A program made the translations under genes and the position numbers. A DNA stretch of 35,135 nt from Betaproteobacteria bacterium SG8_39 (lineage in GTDB: Bacteria; Pseudomonadota; Gammaproteobacteria; Burkholderiales; SG8-39), in NCBI GenBank assembly GCA_001303445.1, contig LJTQ01000060.1, forward strand, positions 1-35,135, read 5' to 3'. Shown here in pieces: positions 17,070 through 25,239 of this stretch. Below the pieces are notes generated by a model that made no database searches, was not told where the DNA came from, and worked only from the letters and a program-made list of their open reading frames with translations. Position 1 is the first letter of the stretch; every line of letters begins with the position of its first letter.

Positions 17070-17162
17070 GCGGCACGCGCAACGATTCACCGACGCTGAC
17101 AAGGGCGCCTCGACCCGGTGCTGCCGGGCGTGCGCCGGTGCAATGATTGGGGATGGAACCGT

Positions 17163-17186
17163 GCGATGGCGCGATGGTGCGATGGC
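17163..17186 (+). repeat. three tandem 8-bp units at the start of the outer-membrane transporter gene
   Basis: GCGATGGC, GCGATGGT and GCGATGGC follow each other without gaps. They sit inside the extended reading frame of the next gene but upstream of the GTG start I prefer. A copy-number change would shift the frame only if translation begins at an upstream ATG (17147 or 17153). Confidence 0.7.
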
Positions 17187-17209
17187 GCGGCGGGGGGATC
17201 GTAAACGTA

Positions 17210-18142
17210 GTGACAGATCGATGGCGTGCGTTCGCGATTCCGATCCTCGTCATGGCCGCGGTACTGTGCATTGCCGCGGCGCGGGTCGCACATGCGCAGG
17301 ACATGGAGCCGCGCGCATACTCGAACGCCCCGGTCGGCTTGAACTTCCTTGTCGCCGGCTACGCGTATTCGCGCGACGGCGTGGCGTTCGACACCTCGCT
17401 GCCGATCACGGATACGCAGCTCGAGACGTCGAGTGTCGTCCTTGCCTATGGCCGGGTGCTCGACATCGCGGGCATGTCGGCCAAGCTCAATGTCATTGTG
17501 CCGTACACGGAGCTGAGCGGAACCGCGCGCTTCGCGGGTCAAGCGCGGTCGCGCGACGTCTCCGGTTTTGCCGATCCCAGCATCAAGCTGTCGGTCAACC
17601 TGTACGGCGCGCCGGCGCTTTCGCTGCAGGACTTCGCGCGCTATCGGCAGGACCTGATCGTGGGGGCCAGCCTGCGGGTGACGGTGCCCGTCGGGCAGTA
17701 CGATGATACGAAAGTCGTGAACCTGGGCTCGAACCGCTGGTCGTTCAAGCCCGAGGTGGGCGTGTCGAAAGCGCTCGGGCCCTGGACGCTTGGGGCGACC
17801 GCCGCGGCCACCTTCTACACCGACAACAAGGATTTCTTCGGCGGCAGCACGCGAGCGCAGGACCCGCTGTACTCCGTCGAAGGGCATGTCATCTACAGCT
17901 TCGCGCGCGGCATCTGGGGTTCGTTTGACGCCACCCACTTCAACGGCGGGCGTACGACGTTGAACGGCACGCAGAGCAACGATCTGCAGCAGAACTGGCG
18001 CATCGGCGGCACCCTGGCGTTTCCGCTGAACGTCTACGATTCCATCAAGCTTTACGCCAGCAGCGGCGTTGCCGCGCGCACCGGCAACAACTTCGACCTG
18101 CTCGGCATCGCCTGGCAGCGGCGCTGGGGCGCCGGCCTGTGA
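17210..18142 (+). CDS. outer-membrane transporter, Phenol_MetA_deg-like
   Basis: Starting from the GTG at 17210 the protein has 310 residues with a signal peptide ending in VAHA/QD. An ATG at 17147 would add 21 residues before it, which would be odd for a signal peptide. The mature protein is a predicted beta-barrel with PVGLNFLVAGYAYS, the loop ending VPYTELSG, DPSIKLSVNLYGAPAL, LRVTVPVGQYD, and LGSNRWSFKPEVGVSKALG. These match the MetA-pathway phenol-degradation channel family (PF13557), usually found beside catabolic genes and presumed to pass hydrophobic substrates through the outer membrane. It follows the first barrel gene and is part of the same exported locus. Confidence 0.85.
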   Translation: MTDRWRAFAIPILVMAAVLCIAAARVAHAQDMEPRAYSNAPVGLNFLVAGYAYSRDGVAFDTSLPITDTQLETSSVVLAYGRVLDIAGMSAKLNVIVPYTELSGTARFAGQARSRDVSGFADPSIKLSVNLYGAPALSLQDFARYRQDLIVGASLRVTVPVGQYDDTKVVNLGSNRWSFKPEVGVSKALGPWTLGATAAATFYTDNKDFFGGSTRAQDPLYSVEGHVIYSFARGIWGSFDATHFNGGRTTLNGTQSNDLQQNWRIGGTLAFPLNVYDSIKLYASSGVAARTGNNFDLLGIAWQRRWGAGL

Positions 18143-18192
18143 CAGGGGCCTCACGGCCGCGACACCGTAGCTAGGACAATAAGGGGGAAATC

Positions 18193-18771
18193 ATGAACCG
18201 GTTCATTCTTGGTTTGCTGGTGGTCTCGGCGGCGATGCTCGGCGCTGCTGCGGCGCAGGCAAAGACCTGCGAGGGTGTGACGTTTCCGGACTCGGTGCAG
18301 GCCGCCAGCGCGACGCTGAAACTCAACGGCCTCGGCCTGCGCAAAGCGACTTTTCTCAAGGTCAAGGTCTACGTCGGTGCGCTCTACCTGCCGCGGGCCT
18401 CGAAGGACGCGGACGCGATCCTGAAGGCGAATGCGTCCAAGCGGCTGGTGCTGCACTTCGTGCGCGACGTGGGCGGCGACGACCTGAGCAAGGGCTGGGA
18501 CGAGGGCTTCGAGAATAACGCTGGAAGCGCGCTCGACGCGCTCAAGCCGCGCATCGCGGCGTTCAAGGCGATGATGACCGACGTGAAAAAGGGCGATACG
18601 CTGAGCCTGCAGCACAAGCCGGGCGCGGGCGTGGAGGTGGCGGTCAAGGGGGCGGCCAAGGGATCGATCGAGGGCGACGACTTCGCGCGCGTGCTGTTCG
18701 CCATCTGGCTCGGCGCCAGGCCGCCGAACGACGATCTGAAGTCGGGGCTGCTTGGCGGCGAGTGCAGTTGA
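18193..18771 (+). CDS. chalcone isomerase-like exported protein
   Basis: This 192-residue protein has a signal peptide (1-23, AQA/K). The mature domain resembles the bacterial chalcone-isomerase-like family (PF16036): TCEGVTFPDSV, LKLNGLGLRKATFLKVKVYV with the GALYLP strand, then RLVLHFVRDV, a helix with GWDEGF, and a C-terminal FARVLFAIWLGARPPNDDLK. The family binds fatty acids or hydrophobic small molecules in plants. Bacterial exported members have no proven reaction. A strong ribosome site (GGGGGAA) precedes the ATG. It is the sixth gene of the exported locus, 50 bases after the transporter gene. Confidence 0.9.
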   Translation: MNRFILGLLVVSAAMLGAAAAQAKTCEGVTFPDSVQAASATLKLNGLGLRKATFLKVKVYVGALYLPRASKDADAILKANASKRLVLHFVRDVGGDDLSKGWDEGFENNAGSALDALKPRIAAFKAMMTDVKKGDTLSLQHKPGAGVEVAVKGAAKGSIEGDDFARVLFAIWLGARPPNDDLKSGLLGGECS

Positions 18772-18814
18772 GGCGCGACTGCGGCCGTTGATCGAACGCA
18801 GGAGGAGACAAGCC

Positions 18815-20236
18815 ATGCACGTTGTGCGCGTCATCATCGGGATCCTGGCTGCGGCGGTGATCGGCGGCTGCGCCGGCCGGCCGGTCAACGAGCGGATCAC
18901 GCAGGTCGATCCGCAGTCGGGCTACCGACCCTATCTGCTGATCCCGAAGCGCAAGAACAACGACCAGAGCACGCTGTTCGTGACATCGTTCTCGGGCGGC
19001 GGCACGCGCGCGGCGGCGCTTTCCTACGGCGTGCTCGAGGAACTGCGGCGTACCGCGATCCATGTCGGCGGCGAGCGCCGCCGGCTGCTCGACGAAGTCG
19101 ATCTGATGATCGGCGTCTCGGGCGGCAGCTTCACCGCACTCTCCTACGCGCTCTACGGCGAGCGGCTGTTCGACGAGTACGAGCAGCGCTTTTTGAAGCG
19201 CGACGTGCAGGGCGAGCTGCTCTCGCGCGCGCTCAATCCCTTCAACTGGTGGAAGTTCGTCGGCGGCACGGCCGGGCGCTCCGAGCTTGCCGCCGAGCTG
19301 TATGACGAGATCCTGTTCGAGAACGCGACCTTCGGCGACCTGCTGAAAAAGGACGGCCCGGTCGCGATTGCCACCGGCACCGATATCTCGACCGGATACC
19401 GCGTTGCATTTTTCCAGAACGACTTCGACCTGCTGTGCTCGGACCTGAACAGCGTGCGCCTGTCGCGCGCGGCGGCGACCTCGTCCGCGGTACCGGTGGT
19501 GCTGTCGGCGCTCACGTTCGACAACTACGGCGGCAGCTGTGGCTACCGGTACCCGGCCTGGTTCGAGGCGGTTACGAGGGCCGAAGGCCGCGCCCGGCCG
19601 ACGGCGCGCGCGTTCCAGCGCTACCTCGCGATGGAGTCGTTCCAGAACAGCAAGGACCGTCCCTACATCCACCTGGTCGACGGCGGCGTGGCGGACAACA
19701 TCGGGGTGCGCGGCGTGATCGAGACGCTCGAGGAGCTCGGCGCGAGCGCGAGGTTCCGCGGCGAGGTCGGCTTCGGCGTCGTCAAGCGCATCGTGTTGCT
19801 GGTCGTCAATTCGCACGCCTCGCCGAGCACCGACTGGGACCGCGAGGAGGATCCGCCCGGGATGATCGGCCAGCTGCTGCAGGCCTCGGGCGTGCCGATC
19901 GATCGCTACTCGTTCGAGACCGTCGAATCGTTGAAGGACCGCGCCGAGATCCACAAGTGGCGGCGCGAGCTGCTGGTCGCGCGGGCGCGGCTCGCCGGCA
20001 AGAGCGAAGCCGAGGCCGATGCGAGCGTGCCGAAGGTCGACATCCAGGTCGTCGACATCGCCTTCGACGCGATCCGCGATGCGAAAGAACGTGAGTACTT
20101 CATGAACCTGCCGACCAGCTTCGTGCTCGCGCCGGAGCAGGTCGACCGCCTGCGCGAGATCGCGGGCCGGCTGCTGCGCGCCTCGCCCGACTACCAGGTT
20201 CTGGTGCGCGAGATGGGCGGCACGCCGGGCAATTAG
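18815..20236 (+). CDS. patatin-like phospholipase, probable lipoprotein
   Basis: This gene encodes 473 residues. The N-terminal segment MHVVRVIIGILAAAVIGGC ends in a possible lipobox with C19, so the protein may be lipid-anchored. The patatin catalytic set is complete: oxyanion motif SGGGTRA (60-66), nucleophile S102 in GVSGGS, and the dyad aspartate D289 in VDGGVADN. It should be a serine esterase or acyl hydrolase acting on lipids in the envelope. Long residues 360-440 form a helical segment typical of large bacterial patatins. GGAGGA precedes the ATG at 18815. It lies 43 bases after the chalcone-isomerase-like gene and ends the locus. Confidence 0.9.
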   Translation: MHVVRVIIGILAAAVIGGCAGRPVNERITQVDPQSGYRPYLLIPKRKNNDQSTLFVTSFSGGGTRAAALSYGVLEELRRTAIHVGGERRRLLDEVDLMIGVSGGSFTALSYALYGERLFDEYEQRFLKRDVQGELLSRALNPFNWWKFVGGTAGRSELAAELYDEILFENATFGDLLKKDGPVAIATGTDISTGYRVAFFQNDFDLLCSDLNSVRLSRAAATSSAVPVVLSALTFDNYGGSCGYRYPAWFEAVTRAEGRARPTARAFQRYLAMESFQNSKDRPYIHLVDGGVADNIGVRGVIETLEELGASARFRGEVGFGVVKRIVLLVVNSHASPSTDWDREEDPPGMIGQLLQASGVPIDRYSFETVESLKDRAEIHKWRRELLVARARLAGKSEAEADASVPKVDIQVVDIAFDAIRDAKEREYFMNLPTSFVLAPEQVDRLREIAGRLLRASPDYQVLVREMGGTPGN

Positions 20237-20297
20237 CCGCTAAACAATCCGCTCCAGGTCTTCGCGCTGATCTCCGGGAACGGTCCCCGGTAGCGGC
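20236..20297. terminator. nested inverted repeats between convergent genes
   Basis: GCCGCTA (20236-20242) pairs with TAGCGGC (20291-20297). Inside it CCGGG (20274-20278) pairs with CCCGG (20286-20290), adjacent on the right side. There is no T run. It lies between the patatin gene and the minus-strand hydrolase gene, where a bidirectional terminator would be expected. Confidence 0.35.
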
Positions 20298-20312
20298 GTG
20301 CCTCGCTTCGCC

Positions 20313-21098
20313 TCAGGTCGGCAGAAACTCGGCCAGCGCCCGGTCGAAGGCCTGTGGCTGCTCGATGTTCGACAGGTGCGCGGCTTGAGGCAGGATGTCG
20401 AGCCGCGAGCCCGGCGCGTTGTCGTGGATCGCCTGCGACATCGCCACCGGCGTGCCCTGGTCATCGGCCCCGACGATGATCTGGATCGGCACCTTGATTT
20501 CCTTCAGCCGCGCGGTGAGGTTGAGCTTGGGGATCGCACGGCAGCAGCCGACGTAGCCGGGCACCGGCGTGTTGGCGATCAGCGCGCCGACGCGCTGCAT
20601 CGTCTCGGGATGCGCGCTGCGGTACGGTGCGGTGAACCAGCGCTCGAGCGTCGGCTGCACCAGCGCCTGCATGCCCTGCGTCTGCGCGACCTTGATGCGC
20701 TCTTCCCACACCGGACCGACCTCGGGCGGGATGCGGCTCGAGGTGTCGGCCAGCACCAGGGTCTGCAGGATGCCGGGGTACTTGAGCGCGAAGGTCTGCC
20801 CGATCATGCCGCCCATCGACAGGCCGCAGTAGTGCGTCTGCGAGATCTTCAGGTGCTCGAGCAGCCCCTTGAGATCGTCGGCGAGCTGCTCGAGCGTGTA
20901 GTCGCCCACCGGCGCGCTGCTCTGGCCGTGGCCGCGCGTGTCGTAGGCCAGGATGCGGTAGCGGTCCTTGAAGCTCGCGATCTGCTCGTCCCACATGCGC
21001 ACGCTGCAGGCCAGCGAATGGCTGAGCGTGAGCCAGGGCGCGCCCTCCTTGCCGTGGATCTCGTAATAGACGTCGATGCCGTTTGCCTTGGCCTTCAT
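20313..21098 (-). CDS. alpha/beta hydrolase, 3-oxoadipate enol-lactonase-like
   Basis: The product has 261 residues from the ATG at 21098, which has an excellent ribosome site (GGGAGGAG). It matches the PcaD-type pattern: SHSLACSVRMWDEQIASF, YDTRGHGQSSAP, YTLEQLADDLKGLLEHL, the nucleophile S94 in CGLSMGGMIG, an acidic residue in GADDQGTP, and the final His in AAHLSNIEQP. PcaD opens the enol-lactone of the beta-ketoadipate pathway. No other genes of that pathway are nearby, so the real substrate may be another ester or lactone. It follows the phosphodiesterase gene by 25 bases on the same strand, so the two form an operon. It has no signal peptide. Confidence 0.85.
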   Translation of the reverse strand: MKAKANGIDVYYEIHGKEGAPWLTLSHSLACSVRMWDEQIASFKDRYRILAYDTRGHGQSSAPVGDYTLEQLADDLKGLLEHLKISQTHYCGLSMGGMIGQTFALKYPGILQTLVLADTSSRIPPEVGPVWEERIKVAQTQGMQALVQPTLERWFTAPYRSAHPETMQRVGALIANTPVPGYVGCCRAIPKLNLTARLKEIKVPIQIIVGADDQGTPVAMSQAIHDNAPGSRLDILPQAAHLSNIEQPQAFDRALAEFLPT

Positions 21099-21123
21099 GA
21101 CCGTTCTCCTCCCGTCAATTTGA

Positions 21124-22278
21124 TCAGACCGCTGCAACCACCAGCGGCACGCGCATTTCGTCCTCGCTCGTGCCACCGTGGTTGCCGATATGCCGATGCC
21201 GGGCCTCGCCCGGCGTCCGATCCCGGATCGTATACCGGCCGTTCATCACCAGGGCGACGTCGCCGATCCGCTCTGCGAGCCGCGGGTGCGGCGCGCCGGG
21301 ACCGAACCAGCCTTGCGCGACGAGCTGGCCGCTCGGCCGCACGTCGGCGCGCGCGCCGAGCCAGTCCGCCGCGCGCTGCATGAACGACTCGATGTGGCCT
21401 GCCTGCACATAGCAGTAGGCCACGCGCGGCTCGCCGCACAGCGGATAGCGCAGCAGCGCGGAAAGCCCCGGCGCGTCGGCGAGGTCGAGCGCCTCCTCGT
21501 CCGCAACGTCGACGAAGCCGTGATCGGCGCTCAGCACGACGATGCTGTCGGTGCCGGCGAGCCGCGCGAGCAGGGCGCCGAAGGCGGCGTCGACCGCCGC
21601 GAGCTGCGCGAGCGCGGCGGGGCTTTGGTGGCCGTGCTGGTGCGAGCTGGTGTCGTAATCGGGCCAGTAGGCATAGATGAGCTTGCGCTCGTCCCCCGAT
21701 TTCACCGCGGCCTCGGTCTCGGCGACGAGACCGTCGAGCGTCGTATACGGCCGGCGCTCGGCGCGGCCGCAATGAAACCGGTTGTAGTCCGAATCGACGA
21801 TGCTCTGCGGCGTGACCACGATCGCCCGCGACGCGAGCGCGTCGAACAGCGACGTCGCCTCGAAGGCGCGCTCGGGCGCCAGGCCGCGCGCCCGCAGCGA
21901 GCGCTTGTCGCCGCGCGAAACGAAGGGCAGCGGCGCGCCGACGCAGCCCGCGGCGCCGAAATAGGGGAACCAGCCGGTGAGACCGTGCTCGGCCGGCGCG
22001 CAGCCGGTGTAGCTGGTGGTGATGGCGCTTGCCGTGGTCGAGGGAAACACCGAGGTGATCGCGGCGAGGCGCCGGCGGTGGATCTCGCCGCCTGCGGCGT
22101 ACCGCGCCAGCAGGCCGTCGCCGAGGCCGTCGACGATCACCAGCACGACGTTGCGCGCGGCGGCCAGTTGCGCCGCCGGCAACGCCGCCAGCGGCGGGTG
22201 GCGCGGCGTCGCGCCGCAGGCCCCGGCGAGCGAGGCCATCAGGTTGAGGAGACTTCCTCCGCCGTAGTCGGGCAGCAT
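21124..22278 (-). CDS. type I phosphodiesterase/nucleotide pyrophosphatase family protein
   Basis: This 384-residue member of the alkaline-phosphatase superfamily (PF01663) shows VVLVIVDGLGD with the first metal Asp, FPSTTASAITT with the catalytic threonine of FPSTT, and then WPDYDTSSHQHGH with metal-binding Asp and His. SADHGF and a late HGGTSEDEM supply further metal ligands. No clear signal peptide is present, so the protein is probably cytoplasmic. The reaction would be hydrolysis of a phosphodiester or phosphonate ester; the substrate is unknown. It is the first gene of a two-gene minus-strand operon and divergent from the conserved hypothetical gene at 22371. Confidence 0.88.
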   Translation of the reverse strand: MLPDYGGGSLLNLMASLAGACGATPRHPPLAALPAAQLAAARNVVLVIVDGLGDGLLARYAAGGEIHRRRLAAITSVFPSTTASAITTSYTGCAPAEHGLTGWFPYFGAAGCVGAPLPFVSRGDKRSLRARGLAPERAFEATSLFDALASRAIVVTPQSIVDSDYNRFHCGRAERRPYTTLDGLVAETEAAVKSGDERKLIYAYWPDYDTSSHQHGHQSPAALAQLAAVDAAFGALLARLAGTDSIVVLSADHGFVDVADEEALDLADAPGLSALLRYPLCGEPRVAYCYVQAGHIESFMQRAADWLGARADVRPSGQLVAQGWFGPGAPHPRLAERIGDVALVMNGRYTIRDRTPGEARHRHIGNHGGTSEDEMRVPLVVAAV

Positions 22279-22334
22279 GCCTGCAATCGTGTCGAGTGGA
22301 ACCGGGGAAACCGGGTGGGCACACCATTTTCCGA

Positions 22335-22340
22335 TAAAAT
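22335..22340 (+). promoter_or_regulatory. -10-like element of the conserved hypothetical gene
   Basis: TAAAAT lies 30 bases before the ATG at 22371, with CGAGG just upstream of the start. A matching -35 is weak. It stands out from the GC-rich surroundings. Confidence 0.4.
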
Positions 22341-22370
22341 GCGGTCGACCATTCCCCCGAGGTTCGCGCC

Positions 22371-22925
22371 ATGCGGCACGAAGTGCACGTCCACGCAGAC
22401 ATTCCCATCCTCGAAGGCGTTTCGCGCAAGCAGCTCGAGCAGGCGCTGATGCCCTGGCTCGAGTACCTCGACGCCGAGAACATGGGCGATGTGAAGAGCC
22501 TCGAGCCCAACGAGCCGGGGGTCCAGTACGACGACAAGGAGCTGCTGCTGCACCTGTGCTGGACCGGCGAGATCGGGCGCAGCTTCCATCGCGTCTTCGA
22601 GGAGGCGCTCGACAACCTCGGGCACTACTGCTACGAGGCCGTCGAGGTCGACCTCACCCTGTACCACGACAACGGCGAGCAGGAGTCGCGCCTGATGTTC
22701 GTCGGCCCGACGGCGCAGGCGATCCACGAGGCGCAGCGGCGCTGCATGATCGAGGATGTCACCGCACTGCTCGAGCGCCAGTTCGAAAAGGAATCCACCG
22801 CCGAGGTGCTGACTCTGGTGAACGAGCTGTTCGATCGCCAGTGGAAGGAGCGCAGCGCCGAAGGCAAGCGCTCGGACCGGGCGTTCGAGGCCTATACGCG
22901 GCCGTCGCGGAAGAATTTGCACTGA
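22371..22925 (+). CDS. conserved hypothetical protein (DUF6806-like)
   Basis: A soluble acidic protein of 184 residues. It begins with a beta strand (HEVHVHADIPI) and a helix (SRKQLEQALMPWLEYLD). It continues with PGVQYDDKELLLHLCWTGEI, a helix with FHRVFEEALDNLG, a strand pair EAVEVDLTLYHDN, and a long C-terminal helix with LVNELFDRQWKERSAE. I believe this is the betaproteobacterial DUF6806 family, but the match is from memory and tentative. No catalytic motif or signal peptide is visible. It stands alone, with a hairpin 56 bases after its stop. Confidence 0.72.
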   Translation: MRHEVHVHADIPILEGVSRKQLEQALMPWLEYLDAENMGDVKSLEPNEPGVQYDDKELLLHLCWTGEIGRSFHRVFEEALDNLGHYCYEAVEVDLTLYHDNGEQESRLMFVGPTAQAIHEAQRRCMIEDVTALLERQFEKESTAEVLTLVNELFDRQWKERSAEGKRSDRAFEAYTRPSRKNLH

Positions 22926-22980
22926 GGGCGGGACGGTGGTGACGGGTCCGAGCCGCGTCGCCGGTTTGGGTTCTCAGGGG

Positions 22981-23037
22981 TCTCGTGCCTTCGCGACGCT
23001 GCACGGTAAAGTTGTGCAGCGTCGCGAAGGCACGAGA
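22981..23037 (+). terminator. perfect 24-bp inverted repeat (hairpin)
   Basis: The left arm 22981-23004 and right arm 23014-23037 are exact reverse complements, with a nine-base loop GGTAAAGTT. The arms start TCTCGTGCC and end GGCACGAGA. Only a weak TTG follows, so it is not a standard rho-independent terminator, although it would stop or protect the upstream transcript. It lies 88 bases before the MetY-like start. Confidence 0.8.
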
Positions 23038-23125
23038 TTGAATTGCCCATTGGCCGCCCGACGTCTGGGTTAGGGTCGGCAGTCCGCGCAGGCGCACACC
23101 ACAGCAAACCCGCCGAAGAGTCACC

Positions 23126-24433
23126 ATGCCAGGCCCCAAATACCCCGGTTTCGACACGCTCGCACTGCACGCCGGGCACACGCCGGACGCGACCTTCGGT
23201 GCGCGCGCGGTGCCGATCTACGCCACCACCTCGTACGTGTTCCGCGACAGCGAGCACGCGGCGTCGCTGTTCAACATGGAGCGCGCCGGGCACGTCTACT
23301 CGCGCATCTCGAATCCGACGGTGGCAGTGCTCGAAGAGCGGGTCGCGGCGCTCGAGGGCGGCGTCGGCGCGATCGCGACGGCCTCCGGGCAGGCGGCACT
23401 GCACCTCGCGGTGGCGACGCTGATGGATGCGGGCAGCCACATCGTCGCCTCGAATTCGCTTTACGGCGGCTCGCACAATCTGCTCGGTTACACGCTGTCG
23501 CGCTTCGGCATCGAGACGACGTTCGTCAATCCGCGCGAGCCGGAGAATTTCCGCCGTGCGCTGAAGGACAACACGCGGCTGGTGTTCGGCGAGACGCTCG
23601 GCAACCCCGGGCTCGACGTGCTCGACATCCCGGCGGTGGCGGCGATCGCGCACGCCGCGGGCGTGCCGCTGCTGGTCGACGCGACCTTCACCACGCCCTG
23701 GCTGATGAAGCCCTTCGAGCACGGCGCCGACCTGCTGTACCACTCGGCCACCAAGTTTTTAGGCGGGCACGGTGTGGCGATCGGCGGCGTGCTGGTCGAC
23801 TCGGGGCGCTTCGACTGGGAAAAGAGCGGCAGGTATCCGCAGCTCACGCAGCCCTACGCGGGCTTTCACGGCATGGACTTCGAGGAGGAATCCGGCACGC
23901 GCGCCTTCCTGCTGCGCGCGCGCAGGGAGGGTCTGAGGGACTTCGGCGCCTGCATGGCGCCGATGACGGCGTTCCAGATCCTGCAGGGCATCGAGACGCT
24001 GCATTTGCGCATGCCGCGCCACATCGAGAACACCCGCAAGGTGGTGGCGTTTCTCGCCGCGCACGAGATGGTCGAGTCGGTCGGCTATCCGGAGCTGCCG
24101 CAGCACCCGGACCACGCGCTCGCCCAGCGGCTGCTGCCGCGGGGCGCGGGCGCGGTGTTTTCCTTCGACATGCGGGGCGGGCGCGAGGCGGGGCGGCGTT
24201 TCATCGAGAGCCTGCAGCTGTTCTCGCACCTGGCGAACGTCGGCGACGCGAAATCGCTCGTCATCCACCCGGCGACGACAACGCACTACCGCATGTCGGA
24301 CGCAGACCTGAAGAAGGCCGGCATCGGCCCGGGCACGGTGCGCCTGTCGATCGGTCTGGAGGATGCGGAAGACCTGATCGCGGACCTCGGCCGCGCGCTG
24401 GGGGCGGCGAAGCGCGGCCTGCAGGCGGGCTGA
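23126..24433 (+). CDS. metY: O-acetylhomoserine aminocarboxypropyltransferase-like (MetY) enzyme
   Basis: This 435-residue Cys/Met-metabolism PLP enzyme shows the long MetY form: FDTLALHAGHTPDATFGARA, PIYATTSYVF, YSRISNPTVAVLEERVAALE, the PLP lysine K210 in HSATKFLGGHG, and SLVIHPATTTH near the end. MetY makes homocysteine from O-acetylhomoserine and sulfide in the cytoplasm. Its stop overlaps the start of an alpha/beta hydrolase gene (TGATG), which in turn overlaps a ThDP enzyme gene. That context is unusual for a methionine gene, so related reactions such as a thiol elimination are possible. The annotation as MetY family is firm; the exact substrate is less so. Confidence 0.88.
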   Translation: MPGPKYPGFDTLALHAGHTPDATFGARAVPIYATTSYVFRDSEHAASLFNMERAGHVYSRISNPTVAVLEERVAALEGGVGAIATASGQAALHLAVATLMDAGSHIVASNSLYGGSHNLLGYTLSRFGIETTFVNPREPENFRRALKDNTRLVFGETLGNPGLDVLDIPAVAAIAHAAGVPLLVDATFTTPWLMKPFEHGADLLYHSATKFLGGHGVAIGGVLVDSGRFDWEKSGRYPQLTQPYAGFHGMDFEEESGTRAFLLRARREGLRDFGACMAPMTAFQILQGIETLHLRMPRHIENTRKVVAFLAAHEMVESVGYPELPQHPDHALAQRLLPRGAGAVFSFDMRGGREAGRRFIESLQLFSHLANVGDAKSLVIHPATTTHYRMSDADLKKAGIGPGTVRLSIGLEDAEDLIADLGRALGAAKRGLQAG

Positions 24434-25239
24434 TGGACTTCAGCGTCGACGGCCAGCGCGCGTTCGCCTACACGGCGGCGCACGAGCTCGATCCTGCGAA
24501 GCCGACGATCGTGTTCGTGCATGGCGCGGGGCTGGATCATTCCTGGTGGGGCCTGCAGAGCCGCTATTTCGGCTATCACGGCTACAACGTGCTGGCGGTC
24601 GACCTGCCGGGCCACGGTCGCTCCGACGGAGCGCCGCTCGCAAGCGTCGAGGCGATGGCCGACTGGGTCGCGCGGCTGCTCGACGCGGCAGGCATCGAGC
24701 GCGCGGCGCTCGTCGGCCATTCGATGGGCGCGCTGACCGCCATCGAGTGCGCGGCACGCCATCCGGCGCGCGTGGCGCGCATCGCGCTGCTCGGCGTTGC
24801 CTACCCGATGAAGGTGTCGGCGGCATTCCTCGATGCCGCAGGCCGTAACGACCCGGCCGCATTCGATATGGACACGATCTGGGGGCATGCGCCGCGCGTG
24901 CCGCTCGGCGGCAACCCGAACCCCGGGATGTGGATGTACGGCGACACGCTCGCGCGGCTCGGTCGCCTGCGCCCCGGGGTCCTTCACGCCGGCCTCAAGG
25001 CCTGCAACGATTACGCCGCGGGGCTGGAGAGTGCGGCGAAGGTCGCCTGTCCGGTGCTGTTCATCCTCGGCCACCGCGACCTCATGGCCCCGCCGCGCAA
25101 TGCCGCAGGCTTGGTCAAGGCGTTCAAGTCGGCGCAGACCGTGCTGCTGCCGCCTGCGGGCCACTCGCTGATGGCCGAAGCGCCGGATGCGACGCTCGAC
25201 GCGCTGATCGCATTTTTTTCCACCGAGACGACGTCGTGA
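24433..25239 (+). CDS. alpha/beta hydrolase
   Basis: A cytoplasmic alpha/beta hydrolase of 268 residues. The oxyanion segment FVHGAGLDHSWW is followed by VDLPGHGRSDG, the nucleophile S97 in LVGHSMGAL, an acid residue in LGHRDLMAPP, and the final His in PPAGHSLMAEAPD. The reaction would be hydrolysis of an ester, thioester or C-C bond; no closer family is obvious. Its start codon overlaps the MetY stop by one base. Its own stop overlaps the GTG start of the ThDP enzyme gene. The three genes therefore look translationally coupled and should act in one pathway. Confidence 0.88.
   Translation: MDFSVDGQRAFAYTAAHELDPAKPTIVFVHGAGLDHSWWGLQSRYFGYHGYNVLAVDLPGHGRSDGAPLASVEAMADWVARLLDAAGIERAALVGHSMGALTAIECAARHPARVARIALLGVAYPMKVSAAFLDAAGRNDPAAFDMDTIWGHAPRVPLGGNPNPGMWMYGDTLARLGRLRPGVLHAGLKACNDYAAGLESAAKVACPVLFILGHRDLMAPPRNAAGLVKAFKSAQTVLLPPAGHSLMAEAPDATLDALIAFFSTETTS

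Noticed and set aside
22926-23125. SAM- or SAH-type riboswitch upstream of metY
   Set aside because: Only the single long hairpin is visible; I could not find the conserved core of any of these riboswitches by eye.
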